From assembly GCA_963664665.2 (NCBI GenBank), contig CAXXMH010000005.1, forward strand, positions 140,344 through 204,343: DNA of 64,000 bases, read 5' to 3'. Both the position numbers and the translations under genes were made by a program. Numbering within the stretch: position 1 is the first letter of the stretch; each line of letters starts with the position of its first letter. The notes below the pieces were generated by a model. The model saw only the letters and a program-made list of their open reading frames with translations, was not told the origin of the DNA and ran no database searches. This DNA comes from Bin55 sp963664665 (GTDB taxonomy: Bacteria > Pseudomonadota > Gammaproteobacteria > Pseudomonadales > Azotimanducaceae). This document shows positions 44,882-54,097 of this stretch, piece by piece.

Positions 44882-46315
44882 TTAAGACTCAGTCAACGCT
44901 TCCTTCCCGAGTTTGACCACTAGATCAAGCGTTCTACGAACATCATCCCAGGTCGATGTATGGTTGATGATGCATAAGCGTAAACTGAATACACCTTTTA
45001 GTGAGGTCGACGAAAAGAACGCCAGTTCGTCCCAAAACACACGGGTCAGGACCTCACTGTTGATTTTCTCCAAGGTTGACTCGTCGTAGCCGCCTTCCCC
45101 AGGATTGACGCGAAAGCACACGATTCCTAACACCACAGGTGTCATCAATTCCAGCAACGGATTCGATTTGATGTATTCCTCAGCTTGACGTGCCAGGTCT
45201 AAGCCGTTCTGTACTGCGTCACGAAAGTTGGTCATTCCGAATGTTTGCACAGACATCCAGACCTTGAGCGCCCGTGCTGCACGACTGAGCTGTAATCCTC
45301 GGTCTGCAATATTTGGATGATTCGAACCCCACACCGTATCCTGCAACACGTCGTGTCCGATGGCGAATGCGTTCTCGAGATGCGCGGCGTTTTTCACCAT
45401 GAGAGCTCCGACCTCATAAGGTTGAAAGAACCACTTGTGCGCGTCCAAACCCACGGAATCGGCGCTTGCAATACCGTCCATGCACTCCTTACCCGCTGGC
45501 GTCACCAGCGCAAATCCACCGTACGCGGCATCAACGTGAAACCACATGCCTTCATCGGTGCAGAATTCGCCCATTGCCTTTAACGGGTCGATCGAACCAG
45601 TACTAGAGCTACCCGCATTGGCACACACGGCTAACGGATGCAGACCGTTCGCGCGATCCTCTGAAACTTGGCAGCGCAGCGCTTCCATATCGATCCGGAA
45701 AAAGCGGTCAGATGGCACCAAGCGGATATGCTCGCGGCGCACTCCGGCGATATACGCCGCTCGTTTCAATGCACTGTGACTTTGATCACTCATATAGACG
45801 ACGGGTTGATCCGGATGGTTAGCAGCCTCGCGTGCAGATACCAACGCTTCAACGCTGGCTGCGGAACCGCCACTCGTGAGAAGCCCGCCAGCACCGTCCG
45901 GATACCCGATCCAATCGCATAACCAGTCAACCACGACAAGCTCTATCTGACTGGTTCCGCTCGACACCAGCCAGGTGCAAGAATTTATGTTGAATCCGGA
46001 AGCCAAGTAGTCGGCGAGTATGCCCGGCCATGTCGGAGACGAAGGTACGAAACCAAAGAAACGAGGATGATCCAGCCGTGCCGCGTTCGGAAGTACTTCA
46101 CGTACCACCTGATCCACAACATCCTCCGCGGGTCGACCGTCTTCGGGCGGCGGACCACCTAGTTGTGTTTCCAGCACCTCGCGGAATTCGCCGTCCCACG
46201 CATTCGCACTGTCTAGACCTTCGATACGGTCGACGAGGACATCCGTTACCTTCGCCGCTAATTGCCGCATTGCCTCTGGAGTCATTTCTAGACCGTTCGG
46301 TTGATTCTTCGGCAT
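44882..46315 (-). CDS. PLP-dependent aromatic-amino-acid/glutamate-type decarboxylase
   Basis: Group II pyridoxal-phosphate decarboxylase of 477 residues. Seen are HPRFFGFVPSSPTWPG (substrate pocket), LLTSGGSAASVEAL (phosphate loop), WFHVDAAYGGFAL (PLP-ring His and Asp) and SVGLDAHKWFFQPYEVG (Schiff-base Lys). The closest pattern is the aromatic-L-amino-acid decarboxylase branch, giving a cytoplasmic enzyme that makes an amine and CO2; the substrate cannot be set by eye. It stands alone between the mobile-element zone and a 386-base gap. Confidence 0.88.
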   Translation of the reverse strand: MPKNQPNGLEMTPEAMRQLAAKVTDVLVDRIEGLDSANAWDGEFREVLETQLGGPPPEDGRPAEDVVDQVVREVLPNAARLDHPRFFGFVPSSPTWPGILADYLASGFNINSCTWLVSSGTSQIELVVVDWLCDWIGYPDGAGGLLTSGGSAASVEALVSAREAANHPDQPVVYMSDQSHSALKRAAYIAGVRREHIRLVPSDRFFRIDMEALRCQVSEDRANGLHPLAVCANAGSSSTGSIDPLKAMGEFCTDEGMWFHVDAAYGGFALVTPAGKECMDGIASADSVGLDAHKWFFQPYEVGALMVKNAAHLENAFAIGHDVLQDTVWGSNHPNIADRGLQLSRAARALKVWMSVQTFGMTNFRDAVQNGLDLARQAEEYIKSNPLLELMTPVVLGIVCFRVNPGEGGYDESTLEKINSEVLTRVFWDELAFFSSTSLKGVFSLRLCIINHTSTWDDVRRTLDLVVKLGKEALTES

Positions 46316-46701
46316 CTGCGATATACCTAGCGACTAACGCAATACACTTTGTCTTTGAATTATGTTGGGGGCGAGGTGTGTCAAGATAGCTTGTTACGAG
46401 CGTATAGTGCGACCTCGGAATAGGACGCATGAATTTCGTCAGGCCGTCAATCGGCGCCGATACTTCAGTAACGCAAGACTTCGCACTCAAACTGAAAGCG
46501 GTTTTCTACCCCACCAAGGGTACGCTTCAATGTCCATGACCCTCGACACGCGACCGATGTGAGCTTCGTCACAAAAAACACTGCGCGTTCCGAGCGTCGC
46601 GTTGCATCCGTTCACCTCGAATGTATCAAGACACGTCAGAGCTTTAAAGAACAAAACGATTGTGCCTGATTCTGTCCGTCAGAATGTGTCTAAATCACTA
46701 A
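46316..46701. other. Intergenic region between divergent genes
   Basis: It must hold the promoters of the decarboxylase (minus) and of the exported protein (plus). Only short unsupported frames occur; no repeat or RNA gene was recognised. Confidence 0.4.
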
Positions 46702-47742
46702 TTGGTCGGGGACTGTAACCCATATCGCGATGTTGTGAATTTACCTCCGCGTCGGCCCAAAGGTCGGCGGTGCGATTTTGTCGTCGTTTCGATCTACCAG
46801 ACGAAGGCGCTGGCATTACTTCTCGGACTGTGCCTCAGTCCAATGCCCATTAATGGCGGCGAGACTGATCCTTACACGAACCGAGACATCGACATTGATG
46901 ACAGTTTGGCAGCGCTGGATAGAAAGGTAAATCTTGCTCTTGACCAAATCGCCGCTAACTGGTCCCAGCAATGCAAAGAACGTGCGTTCATCTTCTCGGT
47001 GTATCGCGAACTGGGCGGTCGTCACTGGGTCGACAAGATTGAACGCTGGGCGATGTTTGCGAGTGACGTTGATAAATTGCCTACCAACCGGTCAGAGTCT
47101 GTGTTCGCAGATGCCCCGCTTATCCGCTCAAGCGCCGCTCGTTTAGGCAACTTTTCACGAACGATTAACGTGGGTGGAACTTACATTAGCACTGACAAAC
47201 TTGGTCACTTTTTCTCGCAAGGACGTAAGTTCTACACGCGTTTTCAACGTCTTGGAACCGTGGAGAAAGCCGCTACGCTCACTGCAAGGTGGGAAGGACT
47301 GATCTGGGGACAGATATTGTCGGGGATCTATTCGAACGCGGATCTAGTGGCAAACTACGAGGGGTTTCGGTTCTATCAGAGCCTCTTCAATGACAATGCA
47401 GTCAGCGGTCAAAAGGCGATCTTTCAATGCAACTCGGGCACCCTGGTTCGGCAGCGCGACTTCACTTGGGCCCACCATGTGAATGACTTCTGGGACGAGA
47501 TGCTTAATCCCAGCCACTATCGTGCCGTATTGGTTCCTGCAATTGAACGTCGAATCTTGCGCCTATGTTCCGACTATGCTAGGCGTCCTGAACGCTATGA
47601 AGTGCAAAACTTACACTCGTTGAACGAGCGCTATCGTCCTGTCGGCATGCGGATTAGTAACATACCTCCGATTGCGCAATACCTAGATAAAAACTGCGCA
47701 ACATTGCAAACCGCCGAGACTAAAGGAAAAGATCTGGATTGA
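46702..47742 (+). CDS. Hypothetical exported protein
   Basis: About 346 residues from TTG 46702 (GTG 46735 is an alternative). A hydrophobic segment ALALLLGLCLSPMPINGGE near residues 36-54 looks like a signal peptide, which suggests the true start is close to it. The mature part includes GGTYISTDKLGHFFSQGRKFY, GLIWGQILSGIYSNADLVANY and FTWAHHVNDFWDEMLNP. No family recognised. It overlaps the next gene by four bases, so the two are translationally coupled. Confidence 0.65.
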   Translation: MVGDCNPYRDVVNLPPRRPKGRRCDFVVVSIYQTKALALLLGLCLSPMPINGGETDPYTNRDIDIDDSLAALDRKVNLALDQIAANWSQQCKERAFIFSVYRELGGRHWVDKIERWAMFASDVDKLPTNRSESVFADAPLIRSSAARLGNFSRTINVGGTYISTDKLGHFFSQGRKFYTRFQRLGTVEKAATLTARWEGLIWGQILSGIYSNADLVANYEGFRFYQSLFNDNAVSGQKAIFQCNSGTLVRQRDFTWAHHVNDFWDEMLNPSHYRAVLVPAIERRILRLCSDYARRPERYEVQNLHSLNERYRPVGMRISNIPPIAQYLDKNCATLQTAETKGKDLD

Positions 47743-48251
47743 GACGATATCTCGAATTTGCAAATAAGACTGGCACGCTAATCGCCTCCGCATTTGTCGT
47801 CGTCTTAGTTTTGTTTCTCGTATTTCCGAATCTGCCTGTCGGCGGCGAGCTTTTGGATATGAAGTCGTCGTATACCTACCAGGAAGTGATGGATTCGATG
47901 GAAGCATATGGCGAGCGCGGTAGAACGATCTACCTTTTGGCTAATACCGTGCTGGATACAGTGTTTCCTATCGTGTACGCGACGTTCTTCGCAGGCTTGA
48001 TCTATCGATTCAGAGCTTCAGAAGGCACGTGGTGGCTCGCGTACATACCTATAGTCGGTGGAATCTGGGATCTGTTGGAAAATGTACAAATAGCGTCCAT
48101 GCTGATCATGTATCCAGAAATCGGTGAAACGCAGGTCACTTGGGCATCGACTTTCACGCACCTAAAACACTGGCTCGGTTCCTTCTATCTCATAGTCGGA
48201 GCGGTACTGTTGGTCGTCGCGCTCGTGCGTAGAGCGTTCACCAAGAAATGA
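47739..48251 (+). CDS. Hypothetical four-helix membrane protein
   Basis: A 170-residue protein starting at TTG 47739, overlapping the upstream stop (TTGA). Membrane helices fall near residues 13-30, 62-80, 95-115 and 145-163; the motif YIPIVGGIWDLLENVQIASML is notable. No family recognised. Coupling suggests it works with the exported protein upstream. Confidence 0.7.
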   Translation: MRRYLEFANKTGTLIASAFVVVLVLFLVFPNLPVGGELLDMKSSYTYQEVMDSMEAYGERGRTIYLLANTVLDTVFPIVYATFFAGLIYRFRASEGTWWLAYIPIVGGIWDLLENVQIASMLIMYPEIGETQVTWASTFTHLKHWLGSFYLIVGAVLLVVALVRRAFTKK

Positions 48252-48430
48252 GAAGCCGTAGCTACATTGCAATTGGATGGGATTTGTAGAACGCGATTTC
48301 AGATACATCGCTTTGCATCCGACGGTTAGGCGAGCACTTTCGGTCCTCGATAGTTCTCGAACGAGCTCTGCCGCTGGACCTGCCCACGACATTGTGCGGT
48401 TGCCAAATCGCCATTCTCGGGTTTACTCGT

Positions 48431-48892
48431 CTACTTCTCGTTCGCCGCACAGTCGAAGCAGAGACCCGTCATTTCGACTACCGCCTTAGCCGGTCGAAAG
48501 CCGTGCTGATTCGCCATGTCACTTAGCATCTTCTCCAGTGCTCTAGACTCTAGCTCATCAGCACGGCCGCAAGAAGAACACAATAGGTAATGACTTTCAT
48601 GCGCATGATCGGGGTGCCCGCAAGGCACGTACGCATGCGTAGACTCCAACTTGTGTACCAAACCGGCTTCAATTAGGAAATTGAGATGACGGTAAACAGT
48701 CAGTGGTGCGATCTTTCTTTCAAATCTCTCCTCTTGGCGAGAAATGAGTTCGTACGCGGAAAGCGGTCGATCACTCACCACTAGCTCTGCGTACACACCT
48801 AATCGTGCGGGGGTTAATCGGAGGCCAGTCTTCTCACAACGTGATTCTGCAAATTTGCGCCATTTTGCGTCAAGTTCAAGTGCTTTAGGCAA
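48431..48892 (-). CDS. zur: Zinc uptake regulator Zur (Fur family)
   Basis: Zinc-sensing repressor of 153 residues. The N-terminal winged helix has RLTPARLGVYAELVVSDRPLSAYEL and APLTVYRHLNFLIEAGLVHKLES; the metal-binding half has HPDHAHESHYLLCSSCGRADELE and MTGLCFDCA, giving the two CxxC pairs of the structural zinc site. It shows Zur rather than Fur features. It lies 103 bases downstream of the MerC-like gene, and a Zur box precedes that gene, so autoregulation is likely. Confidence 0.9.
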   Translation of the reverse strand: MPKALELDAKWRKFAESRCEKTGLRLTPARLGVYAELVVSDRPLSAYELISRQEERFERKIAPLTVYRHLNFLIEAGLVHKLESTHAYVPCGHPDHAHESHYLLCSSCGRADELESRALEKMLSDMANQHGFRPAKAVVEMTGLCFDCAANEK

Positions 48893-48995
48893 CTATTTCC
48901 GCCCTTTCGAAAGGTCTACAGCAGCGAGCTATTAGTACTCGACCCGAGAGGCGTATCGTCACTAGCTTGCTTCTTTACAACTATTCATACGTGTT

Positions 48996-49412
48996 TTAGG
49001 AAATCAGCACTCGCAAACCTAAGCGACGGGCGCGGAACCATCTCCATAGATGAGAAAATCCCAACAAAGACGCACCGAGAACGGTAACCGGTGCATCAAA
49101 CTCCGAAACCCTTTCAACGAATGCGGCGATCACTAACAATCCTAATCCAGTCGAGGCCATTATTACGAAAGATAGGTGCCTTTTAGTTTCTAACGCCTTG
49201 TAAATCAGCCAAACCGTTGCGGGCGCACCTAAAAGGACCAGTAGTCGATGAACTAGCTCGTCGCCAGAAAACAGCCCCGCGATCGGAAGGAGCATCGCTA
49301 CGAAGGGCATACCGGCGCAGTGAATCAAGCAAAGCGTACACATACCTACCGCGTAGAAATCTAATCCAGGAAACGAACTGGACTTGTAAGGCGGCTGTAG
49401 GTAGGGTTTCAC
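48996..49412 (-). CDS. MerC-domain membrane protein under Zur control
   Basis: A 138-residue inner-membrane protein of the MerC family with four helices and the cysteine motif MCTLCLIHCAGMPF in the first helix. MerC proteins transport mercuric ions in mer operons; no other mer gene is here. A near-consensus Zur box sits 21 bases above the start codon and zur follows downstream, so zinc or another divalent metal is the more likely cargo. That role is inferred from context. Confidence 0.82.
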   Translation of the reverse strand: MKPYLQPPYKSSSFPGLDFYAVGMCTLCLIHCAGMPFVAMLLPIAGLFSGDELVHRLLVLLGAPATVWLIYKALETKRHLSFVIMASTGLGLLVIAAFVERVSEFDAPVTVLGASLLGFSHLWRWFRARRLGLRVLIS

Positions 49413-49432
49413 TCAGTTTCCTCGCAAGCACG

Positions 49433-49455
49433 GAAATGTTATTTTATAACGTTTC
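49433..49455 (-). promoter_or_regulatory. Zur box upstream of merC-zur
   Basis: GAAATGTTAT at 49433-49442 and ATAACGTTTC at 49446-49455 form a 23-base palindrome with one mismatch. It agrees with the gammaproteobacterial Zur consensus GAAATGTTATANTATAACATTTC. Located 21 bases above the merC-like ATG, it would overlap the promoter and repress transcription when zinc is plentiful. Confidence 0.88.
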
Positions 49456-49596
49456 ATTAATTTCGATAAACTAGAATCTGGGTAAAAACGCTGGCGGTAA
49501 ATAACTCGCGCTGATATTATCAGTGTTTCGATCGATTTTGTGTAACATGGAGAAGTCTGTGTTAAGCGCGGAGCATGGCAAAAATAACACCTAAAT

Positions 49597-49617
49597 AAGT
49601 GGCCTAAGGCCACTTTT
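49597..49617 (+). terminator. Intrinsic-terminator-like hairpin in intergenic region
   Basis: AAGTGGCC-TAA-GGCCACTT followed by TT: an 8-bp perfect stem with a three-base loop. On the plus strand no gene ends here, since zur-merC reads the other way; it might end a short untranslated transcript started between 49460 and 49590. The rest of 49460-49901 shows no gene. Confidence 0.5.
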
Positions 49618-49901
49618 GGCATCAAAATGAGTCATTTTCCGCCGAAATCAGGCGCAATTCGCTTGAACTAGGTCGCGTCAACTGCTAAATTGGGGTTTTA
49701 CCACAAATCTCACCGATAATGGCTACTAATTCAATAGTCTCATTAGGTGACTTTATCGGCAGTCTTTAGAAACTTGCAAATTCCGCCAGAAAACGCCGAT
49801 TCTGGACACATCTCGAAAGCACCATTAAGTCGCGCCATATTTGAATCTAAAACGGTGCCAAAATATCCTAACATTGTGGCACGTCTCTTATCCAACAACA
49901 A

Positions 49902-50473
49902 ATGCACCTTGGCTACGCTCGTGTTCGCGCACGGACCAACATACTGAACAGCAGGAAATCGCACTGCATGACGCGGGTTGTGAACGCGTTTTCGTCGATC
50001 GCGGCATCAGTGGATCTATCGCCAACCGCCCCGCCGCACTTGATCAACTGCTGGAGTACCTTCGCGCTGACGACGTAGTCGCCGTACCCAAGCTAGACCG
50101 ACTCGGTCTTTCTCTCGAACAAATCCTTGATTTTGTCAAGGTCGTGGAGTCGTGTGGCGCACGACTGGTGTCACTGGTCGAATCGGCCATCGACACGACG
50201 AGCGCAGCAGGGAAGCTGGTGTTTCAGATATTCGCCGTGGTTGCGGAGTTCGAACGTGAGCGATTACGCGAGCGCACCATGGAGGGATTTGCTCGGGCGA
50301 AGGCGAACGGAACTCGCCTCGGACGAAGACCCGCGATGACCGCGGCACAGATCGAGGAAATGCGTGCGTTGCGACGGGATGGTCGTTCGTATCAAGCTTT
50401 GGCGCGGACGTTCAAGGTCTCGCGTAGCACCGCACGACTTTACTGTCAAACGGAGGCGGAAGCTGGTGGATGA
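49902..50473 (+). pseudogene. Frameshifted serine resolvase/invertase
   Basis: ATG 49902 begins MHLGYARVRA, the expected resolvase N-terminus, but the family continuation RTDQHTEQQEIALHDAGCERVF is in another frame, so an indel lies near 49930. The rest is intact: LDQLLEYLRADDVVAVPKLDRLG, the AEFERERLRERTMEGFARAKANG helix and a C-terminal helix-turn-helix (SYQALARTFKVSRSTARLY). The catalytic Ser that normally follows YARV is not seen. Downstream frames start no earlier than the middle of the catalytic domain. It overlaps the ATPase gene by eight bases. Confidence 0.8.
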
Positions 50474-51827
50474 CTTTATTCGATATCGCTCACGTCCAAG
50501 CGACGAACAAATTGAGAATCTTCGCGCGTTCACTAGATATGGAGAGCGCACGGATCCCATCGCTTTTGTCGGTCGCGAAGATATTCTGGATCACATTGCC
50601 ACATTGATTCAGGACAAGCGCCAAGACTCCTCGCTTCAGTCCATCACGCAGCTTGTCCAGGGTGCTCCCGGTGCCGGCAAAACTAGCCTGTTGAACGAGC
50701 TGGAGCGAGTTAATCGCGACGATCATGTCACCGTGGTTCGATTGGATGGCGAAGATCTGTCCGAACCGCTTGTCGTTGCTGAAGCATTCATAGCGAGTAT
50801 TGGCGCGAATGCACCTGACATTGGCGAGTCCAGTACAAATACTCGTCGTACCACGGGCGACATCAAAATAGCGCAATACCAAGATGGCCGAGAGACTCGT
50901 AGTGCGTGCGCGCTTGAGCGAATTGAACGAGGCGCTTCAATGTGGCGATCGCTTACGCCCTTGCTTGACGTTGACACGAATCATGTGTTCCTGCTACTGG
51001 TTGATGAAGCACAACGCGTTGACAAGACGCGTGGGAAAGACATTAATGAGACCGTCACAAGCCTGCACACGGGAGGCTACGCGACCGCGAACCTTCGCAT
51101 ACTCCCCGTCTTCGCGGGGCTGTCCGATACGAGTGAACGCTTGAAAAAGGTCGGGTTGACGCGTAACGCGGCATCGCCTCATCGACTTGGGGCACTTTCC
51201 CTCGACGATGCTCAAGAGGCGGCTGAAGGGTTTATGCACGACGAACGTTTCGGGATACGTGACCTGTTTCCGCACGCTACCCGTGCTGACTTGGCGCGCT
51301 CGTTTGCGGTCGCGTGCGAGGGGTGGCCGAGACACTTGCACAACTATCTGACGGGTCTCGCCATCGAGTTTATACACGATTGCGAGAGGCCGCAACCGAA
51401 CGGCGGTGTGAGTGTCGCCGCGGCATTGACGTACGGTCACGAACAACGATGCAATTACTATGACGATCGCCTTCAAAGCGCGGACCTCGGTTTCGTAGAG
51501 GATGCATTAATCGCCCTATCCCGTAAAGACGGGACGCTGCCGACGCTCAACGGCGACGATATCGCTAAGCACGTGACCGATAGACAGCCCGCAGAAGCAG
51601 ATTTGGTTCGAGAGAAAATCGCCCTCGCTGTTCACGCAGGCGTTCTCGAGCGACGGAGTGATCTTGGCCGCCGAGAATATGCCTATCCCATACCCTCATT
51701 CGCCACGTATATGGCAAATGAATGCAGTCGAAAGCGCACATTGAATCAGATGCAAGCGGCACTCGAAACACGCATGCAATCACTTGAAAGAGAGGAACGC
51801 AACCAAGAGCATGGATTAGAGCCTTAA
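50466..51827 (+). CDS. AAA/STAND-type ATPase coupled to resolvase gene
   Basis: A 453-residue P-loop ATPase. GTG 50466 is chosen because a GGAGG site lies ten bases upstream; the longer frame from 50364 only reads through the resolvase gene. Walker A is LVQGAPGAGKTSLLNEL, Walker B is HVFLLLVDEAQR, and a sensor-like segment is ILPVFAGLSDT. The C-terminal 150 residues are helical, possibly a winged-helix region. Overlap with the resolvase gene shows translational coupling. Function unknown; a transposition, plasmid-partition or defence ATPase are all possible. Confidence 0.75.
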   Translation: MDDFIRYRSRPSDEQIENLRAFTRYGERTDPIAFVGREDILDHIATLIQDKRQDSSLQSITQLVQGAPGAGKTSLLNELERVNRDDHVTVVRLDGEDLSEPLVVAEAFIASIGANAPDIGESSTNTRRTTGDIKIAQYQDGRETRSACALERIERGASMWRSLTPLLDVDTNHVFLLLVDEAQRVDKTRGKDINETVTSLHTGGYATANLRILPVFAGLSDTSERLKKVGLTRNAASPHRLGALSLDDAQEAAEGFMHDERFGIRDLFPHATRADLARSFAVACEGWPRHLHNYLTGLAIEFIHDCERPQPNGGVSVAAALTYGHEQRCNYYDDRLQSADLGFVEDALIALSRKDGTLPTLNGDDIAKHVTDRQPAEADLVREKIALAVHAGVLERRSDLGRREYAYPIPSFATYMANECSRKRTLNQMQAALETRMQSLEREERNQEHGLEP

Positions 51828-51944
51828 CGATCGCATTCATTTCTTAATTGCCGGTGATATCGGCGCAGTTCTTGAAATATTATTCGCGTTCGCGTTGCAC
51901 TCCTGATTCTTATTTCTACTTTTACGTTTTTTACTTCCCTTTTA

Positions 51945-52652
51945 TTGCGTTTTACTGGTTCAGTCGCGATCTGCTTTTCGTGTGGCGTATGCGCTCAGTC
52001 GATTTCAGTTGAATTCGACGACACTGACGATCACATTTTCACAAACGACGAACGTGCTACTATCACTGCCATCACGAGCATAGTGGTTGCAGAAGTCCGC
52101 GAAGTTCTGCCTGAATTACCACCCGTTATCACGCTAACTGTCGCAGCAAATTCTCTTGTGATCCCTGAGACTGGCGAAATGGGCATGGCGCCTGCACCTG
52201 GCAGGGTGAACTGGACTGTCGACCCCTCGCTATTCGAAGGTGTAAACGCGATTGCTACGAAGTACCTGCGTCCGACTTTGTTTCATGAATTACACCACCT
52301 AGCACGAGGCTATGTAGTTCAGGGAGGTAAGCCTCGGGCTTCGTTTATGGAAGTGGTGATCAGTGAAGGTATGGCGAATGCATTTGTGCGCGATTTCGCG
52401 GGTGTGAAGCAACCGTGGGCTGAGTACCCTGAAGACGTCTCGACTTGGGTTGAGGAGCTACGTGCGTTACCTTTATCTGCTCTGAGAGACTATGCAAAGT
52501 GGATGTTAAAACATCCGGATGGTCGACGCTGGATTGGCTACCGAGCGGGTACGTTTATAGTAGATCGTGCAGTAGTTTCGTCCGGGATGTCGTCAGCGGA
52601 GATGGTACAGTTAGGTTCTCAGGAAGTACTAGAACTTGCGGGGTTCGACTGA
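51945..52652 (+). CDS. Putative zinc-dependent protease (DUF2268-like), exported
   Basis: About 235 residues from TTG 51945. The active-site motif HELHHLARGY is near residue 112, followed by EGMANAFVRDFAG and the C-terminal IGYRAGTFIVDRAV, the pattern of DUF2268 predicted Zn-dependent proteases. A hydrophobic N-terminus (SVAICFSCGVCAQS) suggests export; the frame is open and hydrophobic for 60 bases further upstream, so the real start may be a nonstandard codon before 51945. Start uncertain. Confidence 0.7.
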   Translation: MRFTGSVAICFSCGVCAQSISVEFDDTDDHIFTNDERATITAITSIVVAEVREVLPELPPVITLTVAANSLVIPETGEMGMAPAPGRVNWTVDPSLFEGVNAIATKYLRPTLFHELHHLARGYVVQGGKPRASFMEVVISEGMANAFVRDFAGVKQPWAEYPEDVSTWVEELRALPLSALRDYAKWMLKHPDGRRWIGYRAGTFIVDRAVVSSGMSSAEMVQLGSQEVLELAGFD

Positions 52653-53152
52653 GCCACGACGCGGGACGACACAGACATTTGAACTCCTTGGGCGTGTGTG
52701 GACTCGGCACGCTTACAGCACGCGATTTCAACACCTATAGCACGGTCGAATACGCATGATCGTTATGATAATTTTGCGGAGTAGCGTTACCACCCTATGT
52801 CACTCGAAAACACTAGTTCCAAGGCAACAACGTGGTTCGCATGTGGGTATTCGATAAGGTCCAACGATCGGTGACTGGCGTGGGTGTTGTTAAATGTGCC
52901 ACCGCTCTCTCGTACCCGCCGACACGTGCCAGTTCGTCGACATCCATGGGATCCGGAAACGCAGAAATTACTGGTCTGAGTACTCGCCGTTGTGGTCTAC
53001 TCAATCTCGCCATGACCGCTGCCTGTAACTCGCTTGTCGAATGCGGTTTCTCAATCGCCGGAACATACTTGCGACCCGCTGTAGTCTACTCGACTCCTCA
53101 GATAGACATCACCATGTGAAGAGTGACGGTAACCCGCCACGCGTGAAAGATG
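52653..53152. other. Intergenic region without recognisable gene
   Basis: About 500 bases between the protease-like gene and the terminator of the minus-strand small gene. Overlapping short frames on both strands show no family resemblance. Confidence 0.4.
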
Positions 53153-53180
53153 AAAAAGAGGCAGCGTCAAGTGCTGCCTC
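53153..53180 (-). terminator. Intrinsic terminator below the small membrane protein gene
   Basis: On the minus strand, GAGGCAGC-ACTTGAC-GCTGCCTC forms an 8-bp perfect stem followed directly by TTTTT. It lies 11 bases beyond the stop at 53192, which supports the reality of that small gene. Confidence 0.85.
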
Positions 53181-53191
53181 AATCGATGGGG

Positions 53192-53455
53192 TTAGTTTCT
53201 CATCCAAACACAATACAGTCGATCCCTAAGCCAATTGGCAATGAAGTGCAACTTCTGGACTCTTGAGTCTCGACACCGTTGCATTCGTATATCTTGATAG
53301 TCCAGCAGTACTGAAGTTCGTCCCACGAATCTCTCAGTTGTCGTCAACGATATCTGTTTCGGTGGGACAACCATCGGTATGAAACCCAGTACCAATGAAA
53401 GAAGCGACGCGCCTATCAAAATTTCCCTTTTTGCTAGAAACGAATTTGACTCCAC
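53192..53455 (-). CDS. Small single-helix hypothetical protein
   Basis: An 87-residue frame from GTG 53455. A hydrophobic segment (ILIGASLLSLVLGFIPMVV) at residues 12-30 is followed by a soluble, basic tail. No good ribosome site was seen, but a textbook terminator follows its stop. No family recognised; it could be the tail of a lost longer gene. Confidence 0.45.
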   Translation of the reverse strand: MESNSFLAKREILIGASLLSLVLGFIPMVVPPKQISLTTTERFVGRTSVLLDYQDIRMQRCRDSRVQKLHFIANWLRDRLYCVWMRN

Positions 53456-54097
53456 GTTTCGAATCGAGGCATTTCATGTACCTTGGTCAATCGTGTTGAC
53501 GTGCGAATGCTTACCGATCATGATGAAAGACAATCGCGTGGTTGGGATTAATGTCGACGCTGTTTCGACCGACCTCATCATCTAATCGCAACAGTATAAA
53601 TGGCTGCTCGGTAAATAAGCCACCATGATCCCGTCTAGCCAGGATGATCTGGCCACCGAATGTAAACTTGAAAAGGCAATCGTACTGACAACCGCCAAAA
53701 CAACATCCATTGACTACCGGTTGAGGTGCTGAATCGGATTAGTGTTCTGGTGGTGCGGGAGGGTTTGGCCGTCGCAAAAAGGACCTTGGCGACGGTTGCG
53801 TCGCCCGCCTCGGCTCGCAGTGGTAAGGATGTAATTGAACGCCCCGTAAGTTTATTCGAGCTATATTTGGCACGAGGGATGTCGAGCTTACGTCGAAGTT
53901 CGGGTAACTGCGTCGTGGTTCCGAACGTACACAGTCTCTATCAATTCAGTGCGTCGCCCAATAGCGGAATCCAATTTACCAGCTAGCCGTCATTGAGAGG
54001 AACTGCGACCCAGCACTGGGTAACGAATCCGGTCATCACTGGTCTACCACATAGATTGAAAAGAGCTTTGACTCCGCCATCGTTTTGAGGATCCAGG
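53456..54097. other. Intergenic region without recognisable gene
   Basis: About 640 bases ahead of the exported protein gene. A plus-strand frame at 53726-53986 lacks a convincing ribosome site and family resemblance. Nothing else is evident. Confidence 0.35.

Noticed and set aside
49877..49892. Second sigma-54 promoter (TGGCACGTCTCTTAT) before the resolvase gene
   Set aside because: The -24 part fits, but the -12 GC/GT is absent at the required spacing.
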